Positions 24,937-36,625 of a DNA stretch of 64,000 nucleotides are shown here, in pieces; positions within the stretch are counted from its first letter, which is position 1; each line of letters starts with the position of its first letter. The position numbers were made by a program, and so were the translations under genes. A model generated the notes under the pieces. The model saw nothing but the letters and a program-made list of their open reading frames with translations, searched no databases and was not told where the DNA came from. Origin of the DNA: Przewalskia tangutica (taxonomy: Eukaryota > Streptophyta > Magnoliopsida > Solanales > Solanaceae); contig JAQGDG010000047.1 in NCBI GenBank assembly GCA_029844215.1, forward strand, positions 1-64,000, given 5' to 3'.

Positions 24937-27900
24937 TGTCACGACCGAACTGGGCGTGGTGGTGCCTACCGGGCACCCTAGTGATACAACATCAGAGTAA
25001 TCAGCGGAACATACAACGATACAAGACATATTATGAAATATGAAACAATAATCTGAGAAAAACTTGCCTTTCGGCATATATATAAATAACAACCTTTTTC
25101 AACATGAACAGTTTAATCCTTTTTACAAACCCTGCCCACAACAGTACTACAGACCTCTAAGAATGATACGACAACAATGGCGGGACAGGGCCCCGCCAAA
25201 CCCCTGAATGTAAACGCTTACTACGACGGGGACTATACGTGATAAGCCTCCGAGAAACGGAGCTTCCCAAATCGTGACCACGAGAGCTAGGATCAATGAT
25301 CGTGTACCTCAACTGCGGCATGAACGCACTGGCCGAAGAGGTCGATAACAGTGCAGAGTATGTGAAACTAAAAATCGTAAATGAAATCATAATAGTCTAT
25401 AAAGCAGAGACATGTATGATAAGCAAACTACGATTCACAACAAATAGCGATCGTGTCAAGTCGGGGACTCACGCCTCAAAGTTATCACAATAAAACCGTG
25501 CGGGGCAAGTGCGAAGGCATAGCCGACTACTAAGACCACGTTGCCAAAAATACCACAAAGCGTATCCGAGGTCTTTCTGACCGCACCATGATCGAAGGCG
25601 CCACTTCGCGCAATATCAATGTCTTGGCGTCTATCCACTCGAACTCTCGCAGCTCGCATAGGTCACACGGACCCGCATGAGGTATTCCTCGAATCATGGT
25701 CCCTGCATCGCTGAGGTATACCCGCGTCGAAGGCGGCTAACCCTCGGTATCCGCTAGGCTCCGCAACCCGCATAGTCTCAAAAGACCGCGTAGTCTCAAC
25801 GGACCGCATAGAATCCCCGCGTCGGGCTAAACACCGAAATGATCAATCCGAGCTACCGCGCTCGCATAGTCACGAGGACCGCATAGGCCGTAAAGACCCG
25901 CATCAAGGGTGGCAAGCCCTCGGTATAATAAGTCAAAGGGGTATGTGATACAATAACCGTTACAACGGGCTTAACGTTTAACAACGTAAGCACAACAAGA
26001 ATGACCCCCTTACATCACGATCACACAAGATACTAACACACGTAGCATCCTAACATGTTTACTTATCACATCAACAAGAAAGTATTTACAAGGCTATCTC
26101 AAACCAACACAATCAAGTTATTCACACAAGGTACTTTATGCTAACAAGTTCGGGTATCTATCCCTAAAGTACTTCATACATTAAAGCTTTTTAAAAGATC
26201 CATTGCTTTCACATAAGTCACACAATACCCGTAGTATAAAATAGAGTGACTGTCTTTTTAAGTAAACCAAAACCCTTACCTTGTAAAATCAAGTAACAAC
26301 ATTATTTTCCAAACGTTCAAGTTTGCCTAATTTCAAATGTTCACGTTTCTTATTTTAAAAAGGTTTCGTAGTTCATAGTCTTATTCATTTAAGAATATAA
26401 TTCTCTTTTCAACAATCTGGGAGACATAAGCCTTATATGGAAGTAGGATATTCTGGTTTATAACAATCTTATTATAGCAGCCATGATCTAGGAAATATCA
26501 TTTTGTCTCATCTTAGCTTCTATGCAGATGGAGGTTTCTACTGGTTTTATTAATACTTAATTAGTCAAAACATTTCCTTTTATTAACGCTGCAGTGGTTT
26601 GTCGATACACATTCTGATTTCCGAAATCAGTAAAACATTCTTAAGCCGTTATACCTAACTTCCCATAAAGCTAGTATAACTCTTAAGTTTTCAAAAACCA
26701 AGTATTACTTCTTCTTTCAAAATGATTCAAAAATCTTTTGCAATACTTCAAGTTCTTTATTAACACATAACAAGCCAGTTATAGTTCAAACCAGTTACCT
26801 TTTAAAAACCACCTGTATTTTCTTACCAACATAAAGCTGTTATAACCAACTTCCCATAAAGTCGTTATAACACTTTATGTTTAGATCAATCAAATACACT
26901 TAACACGTATGCGTCACCGTACTACATAGTTACACACATATCATGCTAGAAGAGATAGGAAGAGGTTCACATACCTCGCGGCAGTATCGACTAATAGCAA
27001 AAGCGCTCAAGTACTTCAAACCGTCGGCTACTCCTTAGCGATGGATCGCGCCATACGTAGTACTTCAACCTATAAGGCCACAAGGCGCTTATTAACATTT
27101 AGATTCCTTCGTAGAACATCCTACAGAAAATTCGCAGACCTCCCCATGGCAGCGTAAATCTCCTCTCTATCGGTGGCTATCAAGCCAACGGGGGTTCATA
27201 CATCTAACCCGAACGGGCACAATTCTACTCACAAGACTACTACACAAGTCTCATGTCTGATCCTATGTAATTACTGATTCGATTCGATTCTTGGGCTTAA
27301 GTCAAAAGACATTGCCAACTAACTACGTTCAGTTCTATATATAGTATCCTTCAACTATATATTCTAACAATATGTAATTTCCAATTACAATAGAGGGACA
27401 AGATAATTACCTTGATAAGCCCATAATATCCAAGTATAAAGTCGATCCCGGCAATCGCTTAGCTCGACTCCGTGCGCTCAACCGCTCTAAACCACCCTTA
27501 GACGTGTTAACCAACTTCGACATACTACTCCATATCACCATGGAGATTTTCCATAGGGTTTCGGTTTGGTGGTACGGAAGTATAATAGTATAACTTGGCT
27601 TTTTGTATAGGTATAACCTTAGAATACAACAAGGTATACGGCTAAGGTAATTTGGGCATTATAACAATACTTTTGAGAGTATTTCTACCAAGAGAGGGGG
27701 GTATTATACGAAAGCAACTAGGCTAGGGGGGGGGGGTACCCCACGGCTAGCACCACTAGGAGGGGGGGAGTGTACCCCTCGGCCAAGGCCTCTAGGAGAG
27801 GGGGAGGCCTCTTGGCCGAACTCAACACAAAGGGGAGGGAGAAGGAGAGCTTTCAAGACTTAGGCAAATTTGTGGATGAATTTGTCTTCCAAAGGGGTGG

Positions 27901-28316
27901 GTATTTATAGGTCAAGTGAAGGCCAACCAATGGCCAAGATCATGCCAAGTGCAAGGCAAGTGTAGGGCCAAGATTTAGACAAGTGTGTGTGGGTCCCACT
28001 TATCAATCAACACACAAAAATATCCTACCAACTAATGCACACCTTTCGGCCAAGCTACCGCCCATCACTCCACCAACTTGAGGGTGACAAGTGTCGCCCT
28101 CTCGTTGGTCCAAAATGTTTCGTCTCTCGGAAAAATCCGCAAAAATAAGAAATGACATAGCCGGAAATTCCCCTACGAAAGCTGTGAAAACGTTTCGTCG
28201 AAAAACGACTCTAAACGGGTGTTGTGAACAAAATTAATTCGGCCAAGCCTTAATCACAAGTTCAAATTTTCTACGTACGTCCTTACGTACATACTCTGGA
28301 AATACGGGGTATAACA
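24937..28316 (-). mobile_element. Element D, 5' LTR
   Basis: A 3.4 kb minus-strand LTR with the same TG/CA termini as 19087-22334. The two LTRs are near-identical over long AT-rich runs and differ mainly by single-base indels and by the 70 bp gap in the 3' copy. Homopolymer runs of G at about 27690-27770 look expanded. The right flank is TTACT (28317-28321). Confidence 0.93.
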
Positions 28317-29890
28317 TTACTATTCCTAAATACCCTAGCCCAAATCCCTTATAGTATTTAAGTAGAAGTTGTGTAGAACTTCTAAGGTCTTCTTGGAGCT
28401 ATCGGAGCGTGCAAATTAGGAGCTAAACCTTGTTCAGGATCGACATTTAACTTGGATAATTTTGGGCTTATCGAGGTAAATACTCTTGTCCTTCTATTGT
28501 AATTGGATATTACATATAAGAATAGTTAAGACTTGAGTATAAGATATATAAGGATATTAAAGAATAGAATTGAACTGTAATCACGAGAAGGGTATATGAA
28601 GAAGAATTAAAAAGCGTACTTACATAGACCGTATTCTGATGAACTTGTGTAGCTTGGCGGGTAGGGAAGTGCTGCCCAATTTTCCGTAGAATAGAGAACC
28701 CTCTGCTTAGAACTTTATACAGAATAGTCTAGACGTTGATAGACGTATTTGACTATTATAGGTTGATACTCTGCGCGCGATATATTCGACTTGGCAGGTG
28801 GATTTCGCCAAGAAGGTATGTGATTCTTCCTATCCTCTTGAGCATGATATTTTAAAATATATATATAGTACGGTAGACGTACGTGTGTTAACTGAACATG
28901 GTTTTACTTGACTTGAGTCTAAATAATAAGAACCTGGAAGTATTTCAAAAGAATTATAATCATTTTTGAAAGAAGAGTAATACTTGATTTTTAAACAGAA
29001 AGCTTAAGAGTTATACTAGCTTTATGGGAAGTTAGGTATAACGACTTAAGAAAGATAAAAGGAACGGTTTTACTTATTTTTTTATGAAAATCCTGTATTG
29101 ATTTCTGCAAAGTGTAGTAAGATGGTTTGATAAGTAACATGTTAGGATGCTACGTGTGTTAGTGTCTTGTGATATTGTTATTCTTGTTGTGCTTACGTTG
29201 TTAAAAGGTAAGTCCGTTGTACTGTTATTATATCACCTACCCCCTTGACTTGTTATACCGAGGGCTTGCCACCCTTGATGCGGGTCTATACGGCTATGCG
29301 ATGCAAGTGACTATGCGGAGTGCGGGAGTTCCGTGATTGATCATTAGGGTGTTTTATCCGTCGCGGGGATGCCCTATGCGATGCGTGTGACTATGCGGTC
29401 TATGAGACTATGCGGACTGCGGAGTCGAGGAGAATACCGGGTTAGCTACCCCGACACGAGGAATACCTCACGCGGTGCATGTGTGACCTATGCATCGCGG
29501 GAAGTCCAGATTAGGCACGCATAATGATACTATGGGCGATTGGCCTTGCTTCGATCATTCGCGGCCTAGAAAAGACCAGTTACATTATATCTATTTTGCT
29601 CTTGTTTATGTTGTGGCACTATGTGCAGTTGAACTGGTTGTATTTGCAAATGGTTTTAAATACTTTGATTTTACTTGATGCTTCTGCTTTCACATACTTG
29701 GTACTGTTATCGACCTCTTCGGCTGCGTTCATGCCGCGGTGGCAAGCAGGTGTTAGATCCGCATCCTTAGGATCTTTGCTTTGGTGTCAGGAGCTCCATC
29801 TTCTCCGGAGGCTCGACTTTTGGTATGGTTCTCCCTGATGTTGTAGATATATGTACATTAAGGGTATGGCGGGGCCCTGTCCCGCCATAG
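28317..29890 (+). mobile_element. Element C, 3' LTR, second piece
   Basis: Continues the LTR broken at 19086: joined across D, the text matches E's LTR around 45268-45300 (GTTACTATTC...). It includes the AGGTAA at about 28475 and a one-base variant of the palindrome. Around 29110-29135 it lacks about 0.9 kb that E carries between about 46250 and 47160, so C's LTR is a shorter subfamily (about 2.4 kb). It ends abruptly at GCCATAG, where a poly-T run of the LINE begins. C's 5' LTR shows that about 200 bp more should follow. Confidence 0.85.
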
Positions 29891-30842
29891 TTTTTTTTTT
29901 TGGGTAAATAAATGATATATTGCAAAAATCAGATCATAACATCGTTCATTGAGGGGTCTCAAGCCTCAACGTGGAAACAACAATAAATAATAAACTCGAG
30001 AAGTGTACACTCATGGTGTATGTACATGTGGGAAATAATCGTAAATAACACGATAAGTAGCTAGCTTAATTCTAGCAATAACATCATCCTCGATCCACTA
30101 AGTCTCGTCGAATATCAATGCATTCCGGGCCTTCCAGATCTCAAACACAACAACGCAGAAAGCAAGGAGTACAACCTTTGATCTCATCCTCGTCCCACGA
30201 TGCTCCTTCTTTATCCACTTCAGAGTGCTCTCAACCGTGGACATCTCACGTCGAATTCCCAACCATGCCCGAATATGCCTCCAAATCCTGCTTGAGAACG
30301 TGCATTCAAAGAACAAATGGATCCGTGTCTCAAAGAACTTGCAGAACCCGGCTCACATCCTCAAGATTGAGGTACGAGAGAGTATCTCTAGTAGCTAGAC
30401 GTCTCCGACAAGTAAGCCATACCGTGAAAAAATACTTAGGCGGGATGTATCCTTTCCAAATCTGAGACATCCAGGGCTTGCGTTCCCTCTTGGAACGTAG
30501 GACATCATAGACAAGCCCGTGTCCAGTCTGCCATCAACACAACACCTCTAAGCCTTCAATTCGCCTCATCGCTAAAGATCTGCGTGAACCTGTCCCGGAT
30601 ACCGCATAACTTCTTGAACAGTAGTGAGTCCTCATGCCTGACGGTATAACTCCATATCGATTGCCCCATCAAATAGTACGAATTCACCCACTTCACCCAT
30701 AAAGAATCCGCGTTCTTGTGAAATAACCAAATGGACCGTGATAGTAGAGCACGCTTCCATACTTTGATATCCATGAGACCGAGACCACCCTCCGCTTGCG
30801 GAACATAAACATCATCCCAAGCGACACGGGCTAGCCTCCCCC
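29891..30842 (-). mobile_element. LINE, 3' portion (ORF2 C-terminus and poly-A)
   Basis: The minus-strand 3' end of an L1-like plant LINE. A run of 11 T at 29891-29901 is the poly-A tail read from the other strand. The open stretch at 30556-30774 reads MDIKVWKRALL...IWLFHK, typical of the region after the reverse transcriptase. Upstream of it (to 30842) the frame gives RVAWDDVYVPQAEGGLGL. The stretch at 30098-30340 carries ETRIHLFFECTFSSRIW, the zf-RVT zinc-binding domain, here with CKFF before it. The left flank is C's LTR; the right end abuts F. It is the missing 3' end of the LINE at 40395-44640. Confidence 0.93.
30098..30345 (-). pseudogene. LINE ORF2 zf-RVT domain
   Basis: The zinc-binding domain found at the C-terminus of plant LINE reverse transcriptases. 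Visible on the minus strand: CKFFETRIHLFFECTFS at about 30290-30340, then IWRHIRAWLGI, and EIWKARNALIFDET at the end (about 30098-30140). Stops and a frame change separate it from the 30556-30774 segment, so ORF2 is broken here. Confidence 0.85.
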
Positions 30843-31161
30843 TGTTATACCCCGTAGTTCCAGGGTATGTATGCGAGGACGTACGTACGAGAATACGACA
30901 GAAAGATTGGAAAGGAAGAAAGAGGCGATTTTTCCACGGAAAAGTTTCCGGTTTTTGTGAAGGAAAAAGGTTCGTTAATGGGGTGGATTCCCAGATTGGT
31001 ATTCAGACTTCTGGAATATTAGAGAATTATGGAATTTTATTTTCTGGAAATGGTCACGTGGGGCCCACGGAGAAATTTACTGGTTTTGTGGGCCCACTTT
31101 GTTTTGAGATTTTGGCCATTGTGGATATTTTCGGAAGATGTTTTATTTTGGGCCAATAGGA

Positions 31162-31179
31162 GGGTGACACGTGTCACCC
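31162..31179. promoter_or_regulatory. G-box palindrome in F's U3 (5' LTR)
   Basis: GGGTGACACGTGTCACCC is a perfect 18-bp palindrome with a CACGTG core, the class of site bound by plant bZIP and bHLH factors. It lies about 360 bp upstream of the TATA box. The sister LTR has it at 36950-36967. I has GACACGTGTCACCC (CACGTG at 58665-58670); C and E have the CACTTG variant. Confidence 0.6.
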
Positions 31180-31538
31180 CCGCCTAGGTGGCTTGGCCGA
31201 ATGGCATTTGTGCACAACACCCGGTTAGAGTCGTTTTTCGACGAAACGTTTTACATAAATTGCGAGGGGAAAATTACGGCGATGTCTTTTGTTATTTTTT
31301 CGGATTTTTACGAGAGAAGGAACATTTTGGACCAAAGAGAGGGCGGCACATGGCACCCTCTCAATGGTGGCAAGGTGGGCGACTTGGACGACTTTGGGGT
31401 GTCAAGTGGTAGATATTTTTGGTAGATATTTGTGAGGGTTTTAAGGAGTAGGGTCTAGGGGGCACTTGGGTGAATCTTGGCCTTACACTTGCTATACACT
31501 TGGCTAGATCTTGGCCATTGGTTGGCCTTGGCTTGTGC

Positions 31539-31546
31539 TATAAATA
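31539..31546 (+). promoter_or_regulatory. LTR promoter TATA box, element F (5' LTR)
   Basis: TATAAATA followed by CCCCTCTCC; repeated in the 3' LTR at 37326-37333. Confidence 0.65.
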
Positions 31547-34500
31547 CCCCTCTCCTTTGATGAACTTCTTCATCCTAAATATTTCCTAAGTGTTAAAATC
31601 CCTCCCTCTCCCCTCTTGTTGACTCGCTCAAGAGCCCCTCTCCCCTTGAAAGGCCCCCTTGGCGAGAGCCCTATCCCCTCCCAGTAGTGTGGCCGGTACC
31701 CCACAGCCTAGTTGCTTTCGTATAATACCCCCCTTTTGTGGTGTAGAAATACTCTCTAAAGTATTGTTATAATGCCCAAATTACCTTAGCCGTATACCTT
31801 GTTGTATTCTAAGGTTATACCTATACGAAAAGCCCAGAAATACTATTATACTTCCCGTCGATCCATAAACCGAAACCACAGGAAAATCTCCATAGTCCGT
31901 TGGAGTATTGTGTAGAAGTTGGTTAGAACTTCTAAGGGTGGTTTAGAGCGGGTTGGAGCGCTCAGAGTTGGAGCTAAACGATTGCCGGGATCGACTTTAT
32001 ACTTGGATAATTATGGGCTTATCGAGGTAAATATCTTGTCCTCTATTGTAATTGGAAATTACATGATTGTTAGACTATAGTTGAAGTATACTATATGTAG
32101 AATCGAACGTTGTTGTCGTGATGTCTTTTGACTTAAGCTGAATAATAAGAAACCTTTTGAAGAAGAATCTTGAATGTAATTACATAGGTGTATTACGGTG
32201 AACTTGTGTAGTAGTCTGGAGTAGAATTGTACCCGTTAGGGTTAGGCGTATAACCCCTGGTTGGCTTGGTAGCGGCCTCGATGGGGAGGAGATTCTGTTG
32301 TTGCGGGGAGAGTCTTCTTGAATTTTGGTAGAATGTTCTCGATGAGATCTAAATGTTAATAAGCGCCTTGTGGCCTTATAGGTTGAAGTACTACGTGTGG
32401 CGCGATCTACTTGGCAAGGAGTAGCCGACGGTTGGATGTACTTGGGCGTTTTGCTATTAGTCGATACTCGTCGCGAGGTATGTGAACCTCTTCCTATCTC
32501 TTCTAGCATGATATGTGTGAACTATGTAGTACGGTGAGCGTCATGTGCTAAACGTATTTGATTGGTTTAACACATAAAGTGTTATAACGGCTTTATGGGA
32601 AGTTGGTTATAATGACTTTATGTTGGTAAGAAAATACTTGTAGTCTTTAAAAGGTAATCGATTTGAACTATAATCGGCTTGTTATGTGTTAATAAAGGAT
32701 TTGAAGTATTTCAAAAGATTTTGAATCATTTTGAAAGAAGAAGTAATACTTGGTTTTGAAAAACTTAAGAGTTATACTAGCTTTATGGGAAGTTAGGTAT
32801 AACGGCTTAAGAATGTTTCTTGATTTGGAAATCGGAATGTGTATCGACCAACCATCTGCGGCGTTAATAAAAGGAAATGTTTTGACTAATTAAGTATTAT
32901 TAAAACCGGTAGAAACTTCCATCTGCATAGAAGCTAAGATGAGACAAAATGATATTTCTAGATCACATTTTTGTAATAAGATTGTTATAAACAAGAATAT
33001 CCTACTCATATAAGACTTATGTTTCTCCGATTGTTTAAAGAGAATTATATTCTTAAATGAATAAGGCTATGAACACGAAACCTTTCTAAAATAAGAAACG
33101 TGAACATTTGAAATTAGGCAAACTTGGGCGTTTGGAAAATAATGTTGTTACTTGATTTTACAAAGGTAAGTGTTTTAGTTTATTTAAAAAATATCACTCT
33201 ATTTTATACTACGGGTATTGTGTGACTTATGTGAAAAAGCGGATCTTTTAAAAGATTTAATGTATGAAGTACTTTAGGGTAGATGCCGAACTTGTTAGCT
33301 TAAAGTACCTTGTGTGTATAACTTGATTGTGTTGGTTTGTGATAGCCTTGTAATACTTTCTTGTTGATTGATAAGTAAACATGCTAGGATGCTACGTGTG
33401 TTAGTATCTTGTGATGTTGCGTAAAGGGGTTTTCCTTTGTTGTGCTTATGTTGCTTAACGATAAGCTGTTGTGTTAGTATTTTACATCACTCATCTCTTG
33501 AGATGATTCCGGTTGTCGCCTCCGACGCGGGGTAGACTCGGGTCGATGGACCTATGATTCGAGAATACCTCACGCAGTCCCGTGGGCTATCGCGAGCTAC
33601 GAGAGTTCGGGTTAGTGTCGTCCTTTATGGGCATGCGTCCATGTGGCCATGCGGTGCGAAGTCGGGGCGATGCCGGAGTAGCTACCCTCGATGCGGGAAT
33701 ACCTCATGCGGGCGATGAGATTGGCCTATGCGGAGTCTGCGGAAAGTTCGAGGCTAGACGCGCGCATTAGATCTGCGGGCAAGTGGCGGCTTTGATCATG
33801 TGACGGTGCAGACAGATTTTATGATCTGATTCATGACCTTGATGGTACTGTGGGTGTTAGTAGTCGGCTATGCCTTCGTACTTACCCTGTACGGTTTCAT
33901 TATGGCACAGGTGGGACCTGGTGTTCATGTGTGTTCCTTGGTGCTTTTATATCATAAACTGCCGGCAGTGAGGAAGGTATTCCACGGGCATGATTGATAT
34001 TGGGGGCGTGAGACCCATTGTTATATTTTAGTGATGACTTGAGGGCGTGAGTCACTGACTTGATATATTTGCTTGTTTATTGTGAATCGTAGTTTTGTTA
34101 TCATACATGTCTCTTATTTTATATATCGCTATGATTTCATTTCTGATATTTTGATTTCACATACTCTGCACTGTTATGCGGACCTCCTTGAAAGTGCGTT
34201 CACGCGAGTAAAGGTACACCGATCGTTGATCCTCGCTCTTGGTCACAGATTGGCGCTTGAAAGCTCCGTTTCTCGGAGGCTTGTCTTCGTATAGTCCCTG
34301 TTGTTGTAGGTGCTACATTCGGGTATGGCGGCCCCTGTCCGCCGTTGTTGTCATATCATTCGTAAGTGCAGTAATCTTGTTGTGGCGGGGTTTGTAAAAA
34401 GGATTAAACTGCTCATGTTGAAAAAGTTGTTATTTACATATATCGAAAGGCAAGTTTTTCTCGTTATTGTTTCATATTTCATAATATGTCTTGTATCGTT

Positions 34501-34574
34501 TATGTTCTGATTACTCGATGTTGTATCACTAGGGTGCCGGTAAGGCACGATCCACGTCGGAATCGGTCGTGACA

Positions 34575-36625
34575 AAAGTGGTATCGAGCGATTAATCCTC
34601 GGAAAGTGTCTACGACCGTGTCGGTAAGTCTTGATTATCGGTGTGTTGTGCACCGCAATAATCGTGAGGCTATAGGATATTTAGGATTGGTTTCTATTCT
34701 TATCACTCGAGATCGTGCCTTAGAGTATGTTGTAAGTTGGACCCTCGACGAAATTCATTCCCTTATCGTTATGCCTCGCGTAGGGCAACCCGGGCGGAGG
34801 GCAAAGCGTGGGAGGCTGCGAGTTGAGTTCGTGAGGGTTGCGAGGCACCGCCCAATCATTACCTAGGTAGTGCTTCATTCGGGATTTCTGCGACGTCACT
34901 GCCCAGCGAGTTTGCTGCAGCGGCGGCGATTCCTCTGCGTCCATGATATTTGAACCTTGTTCCACGGCCGAACAGTGAATATAGATTGCAAAAGCGACCA
35001 CTGTTACTAGCTATGGATTTGGCTACGGAGATTATACCGATGTACCACGAGCCTTGATGACTACCTAAGAGAGGTTGTGCAAGAGTAATTCTTCATTGGG
35101 CTTGGCATGGCACGTATGCGGGCTTATGTGCAGCAGGCGAAAACGTAGAGATCGGCGGGTTAACGGGACAAGAAGAGGGCGAGCGGCAAGGTCCTTTGGT
35201 AACTTTCAAGGTGAGTATACCTTAAGTGCTATGTTACGATAGCGGTGTGTTAGTTGTGATTAGAAATCATGGTGGGTTAACCGAGTAAGATTTTGGGGAT
35301 AGAGAAGGTGTGAGCCTTAGAGTGTTATACGTAGAGACCTTAGAGGTAAAGCCATCTCGAGTAAAAGACGTATATTATGTTTGACCCTTATAGGAGTGCA
35401 TAGTGCACGTGAGCTATGTTCGTGGGATAAGTCCCTGAGTAGTGTGGAAGGAAGAGGGTAGTTGAGCTAAGAAGACCGCTAGGTTTTCGTAACGTGTTTA
35501 GTGAGATTGTTCCTTCGGAGAGATAGTATTTTGCGCCTTGCCGAGTCGGGTTGAGGCCACGTTGCGGGTCAACCCGCGGCATGTTTGGTGGTGGGGTGCG
35601 GTTGTGGTGGTCCGCCTTGTGGTAGGGTCACGAGGGTGTTAGGCTCAAGTTTAGTTAACTAGCGTACGAGTTCGTGGATGCGTTCGACCAGTGGTCGGTC
35701 GATGGGGGCAGCCCATCGTGTTCTTCGGTCGGGACCGTTCACTCGGCAGTGTTGATTTATCAGAAAGGTTGTAAGGCTGCACGGTTGGCCTACCTTCACC
35801 TAATGGCAGACAGTGTAGCCCAGGTTACGGCTGTTTTTGTTTCTGGAAGTTTTACCAGCAGGGTTAAGGACTCAGTGAGTCTCAGAATCGCATTCGCCCT
35901 CGGGCCAGTGTGTGGATTTCGGGGTAGTTGTGTGGATTGTTGTCTCGTGGAGGAAGTGTTTAAGCTACCATTTCGGTGTTCGGATATCGCCTTATGAAGC
36001 CTTGTAGAGGCGGAAGTGTAAGTTCTTGGTCGATTGGTTCGATGTTGGCGCGTTGAACCGATTGGTTGAGCTTGTTCCGGTAACCGTGGTTAGGGTGTGA
36101 CGAGTTTTGGAAAGCGAAGGAACTTAGCGAGTTACTTTGGGCCTTTGAGTTCATGTGAAGAATAGGCGGGTTGCTTATATGTTAGCAATTGCCGTCCGAC
36201 TTAGGAGGCGACGTCCGGTCTTTCGTATTGTTATGTTCGGCCGAGCGTATAAAGAGGCGAGCCTCTACCACGAGAATGCACGAACCGTGGCTCTCGTATG
36301 GAACATCCCGAGAAGGGCCGTAGGCATGCCTCGAGGATCGCAACCGCAGGCACCATTTGTTGGGTCGTCGGAGCAAGGCTCGCGACAAAGTGACAAAAGT
36401 GGTATCAGTGACTAAAGAAGTATATTTTTAACCCCGGGAAGAGGTATTTGTGGTGATGTTAGAGGTGTTTCCTCGTAGACTTGGAAATAAGTATGTTGCG
36501 CAGGTATTTACGTGGCGGTATGGCAGGATTGTTTCGTAAGTATAGTAGTGAAGACTATACTGGCGCACGTTTGGTTTGAGACTTAGAAGGAACATTCGGG
36601 ACGAATGTTTCTAAGGGGGGAAGAA
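34575..36625 (+). mobile_element. Element F interior, gag-type remnant without pol
   Basis: Only about 2.05 kb. An altered PBS (TGGTATCGAGCG) lies at 34579-34590. The ATG at 34771 opens MPRVGQP, in the same context as the gag starts of A, B, D and G. From about 35200 it is collinear with A's interior (about 2690-4300), for example the GTGGTGGGG...TTGTGGTGGTCC and TTGAGTTCATGTGAAG stretches. A PBS-like GTGACAAAAGTGGTATC recurs at about 36389-36405. Hairpin AACATTCG-GGA-CGAATGTT at 36591-36609, then the purine tract AAGGGGGGAAGAA. No pol motif recognised. Confidence 0.75.

Larger units (their letters stand above)
30843..34574 (+). mobile_element. Element F, 5' LTR
   Basis: A 3.73 kb LTR from TGTTATACCCCG to GGTCGTGACA, paired with 36626-40394. 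The TATA box is at 31539-31546, nearly 700 bp in, because U3 has an extra first module of about 330 bp resembling the start of J's LTR. Conserved marks: an 18-bp palindrome with CACGTG at 31162-31179, AGGTAA at 32025-32030, TGTAATT-GGA-AATTACA at 32047-32063, and the CTATGCGG block at about 33540-33790. It lies inside the LINE: left flank CCCCC (30838-30842), right flank after the 3' LTR CCCAC. Confidence 0.94.

Noticed and set aside
27680..27780. G-quadruplex-like G runs (also 38105-38120)
   Set aside because: The sister LTRs have much shorter runs, so these are more likely homopolymer length errors than a conserved structure.
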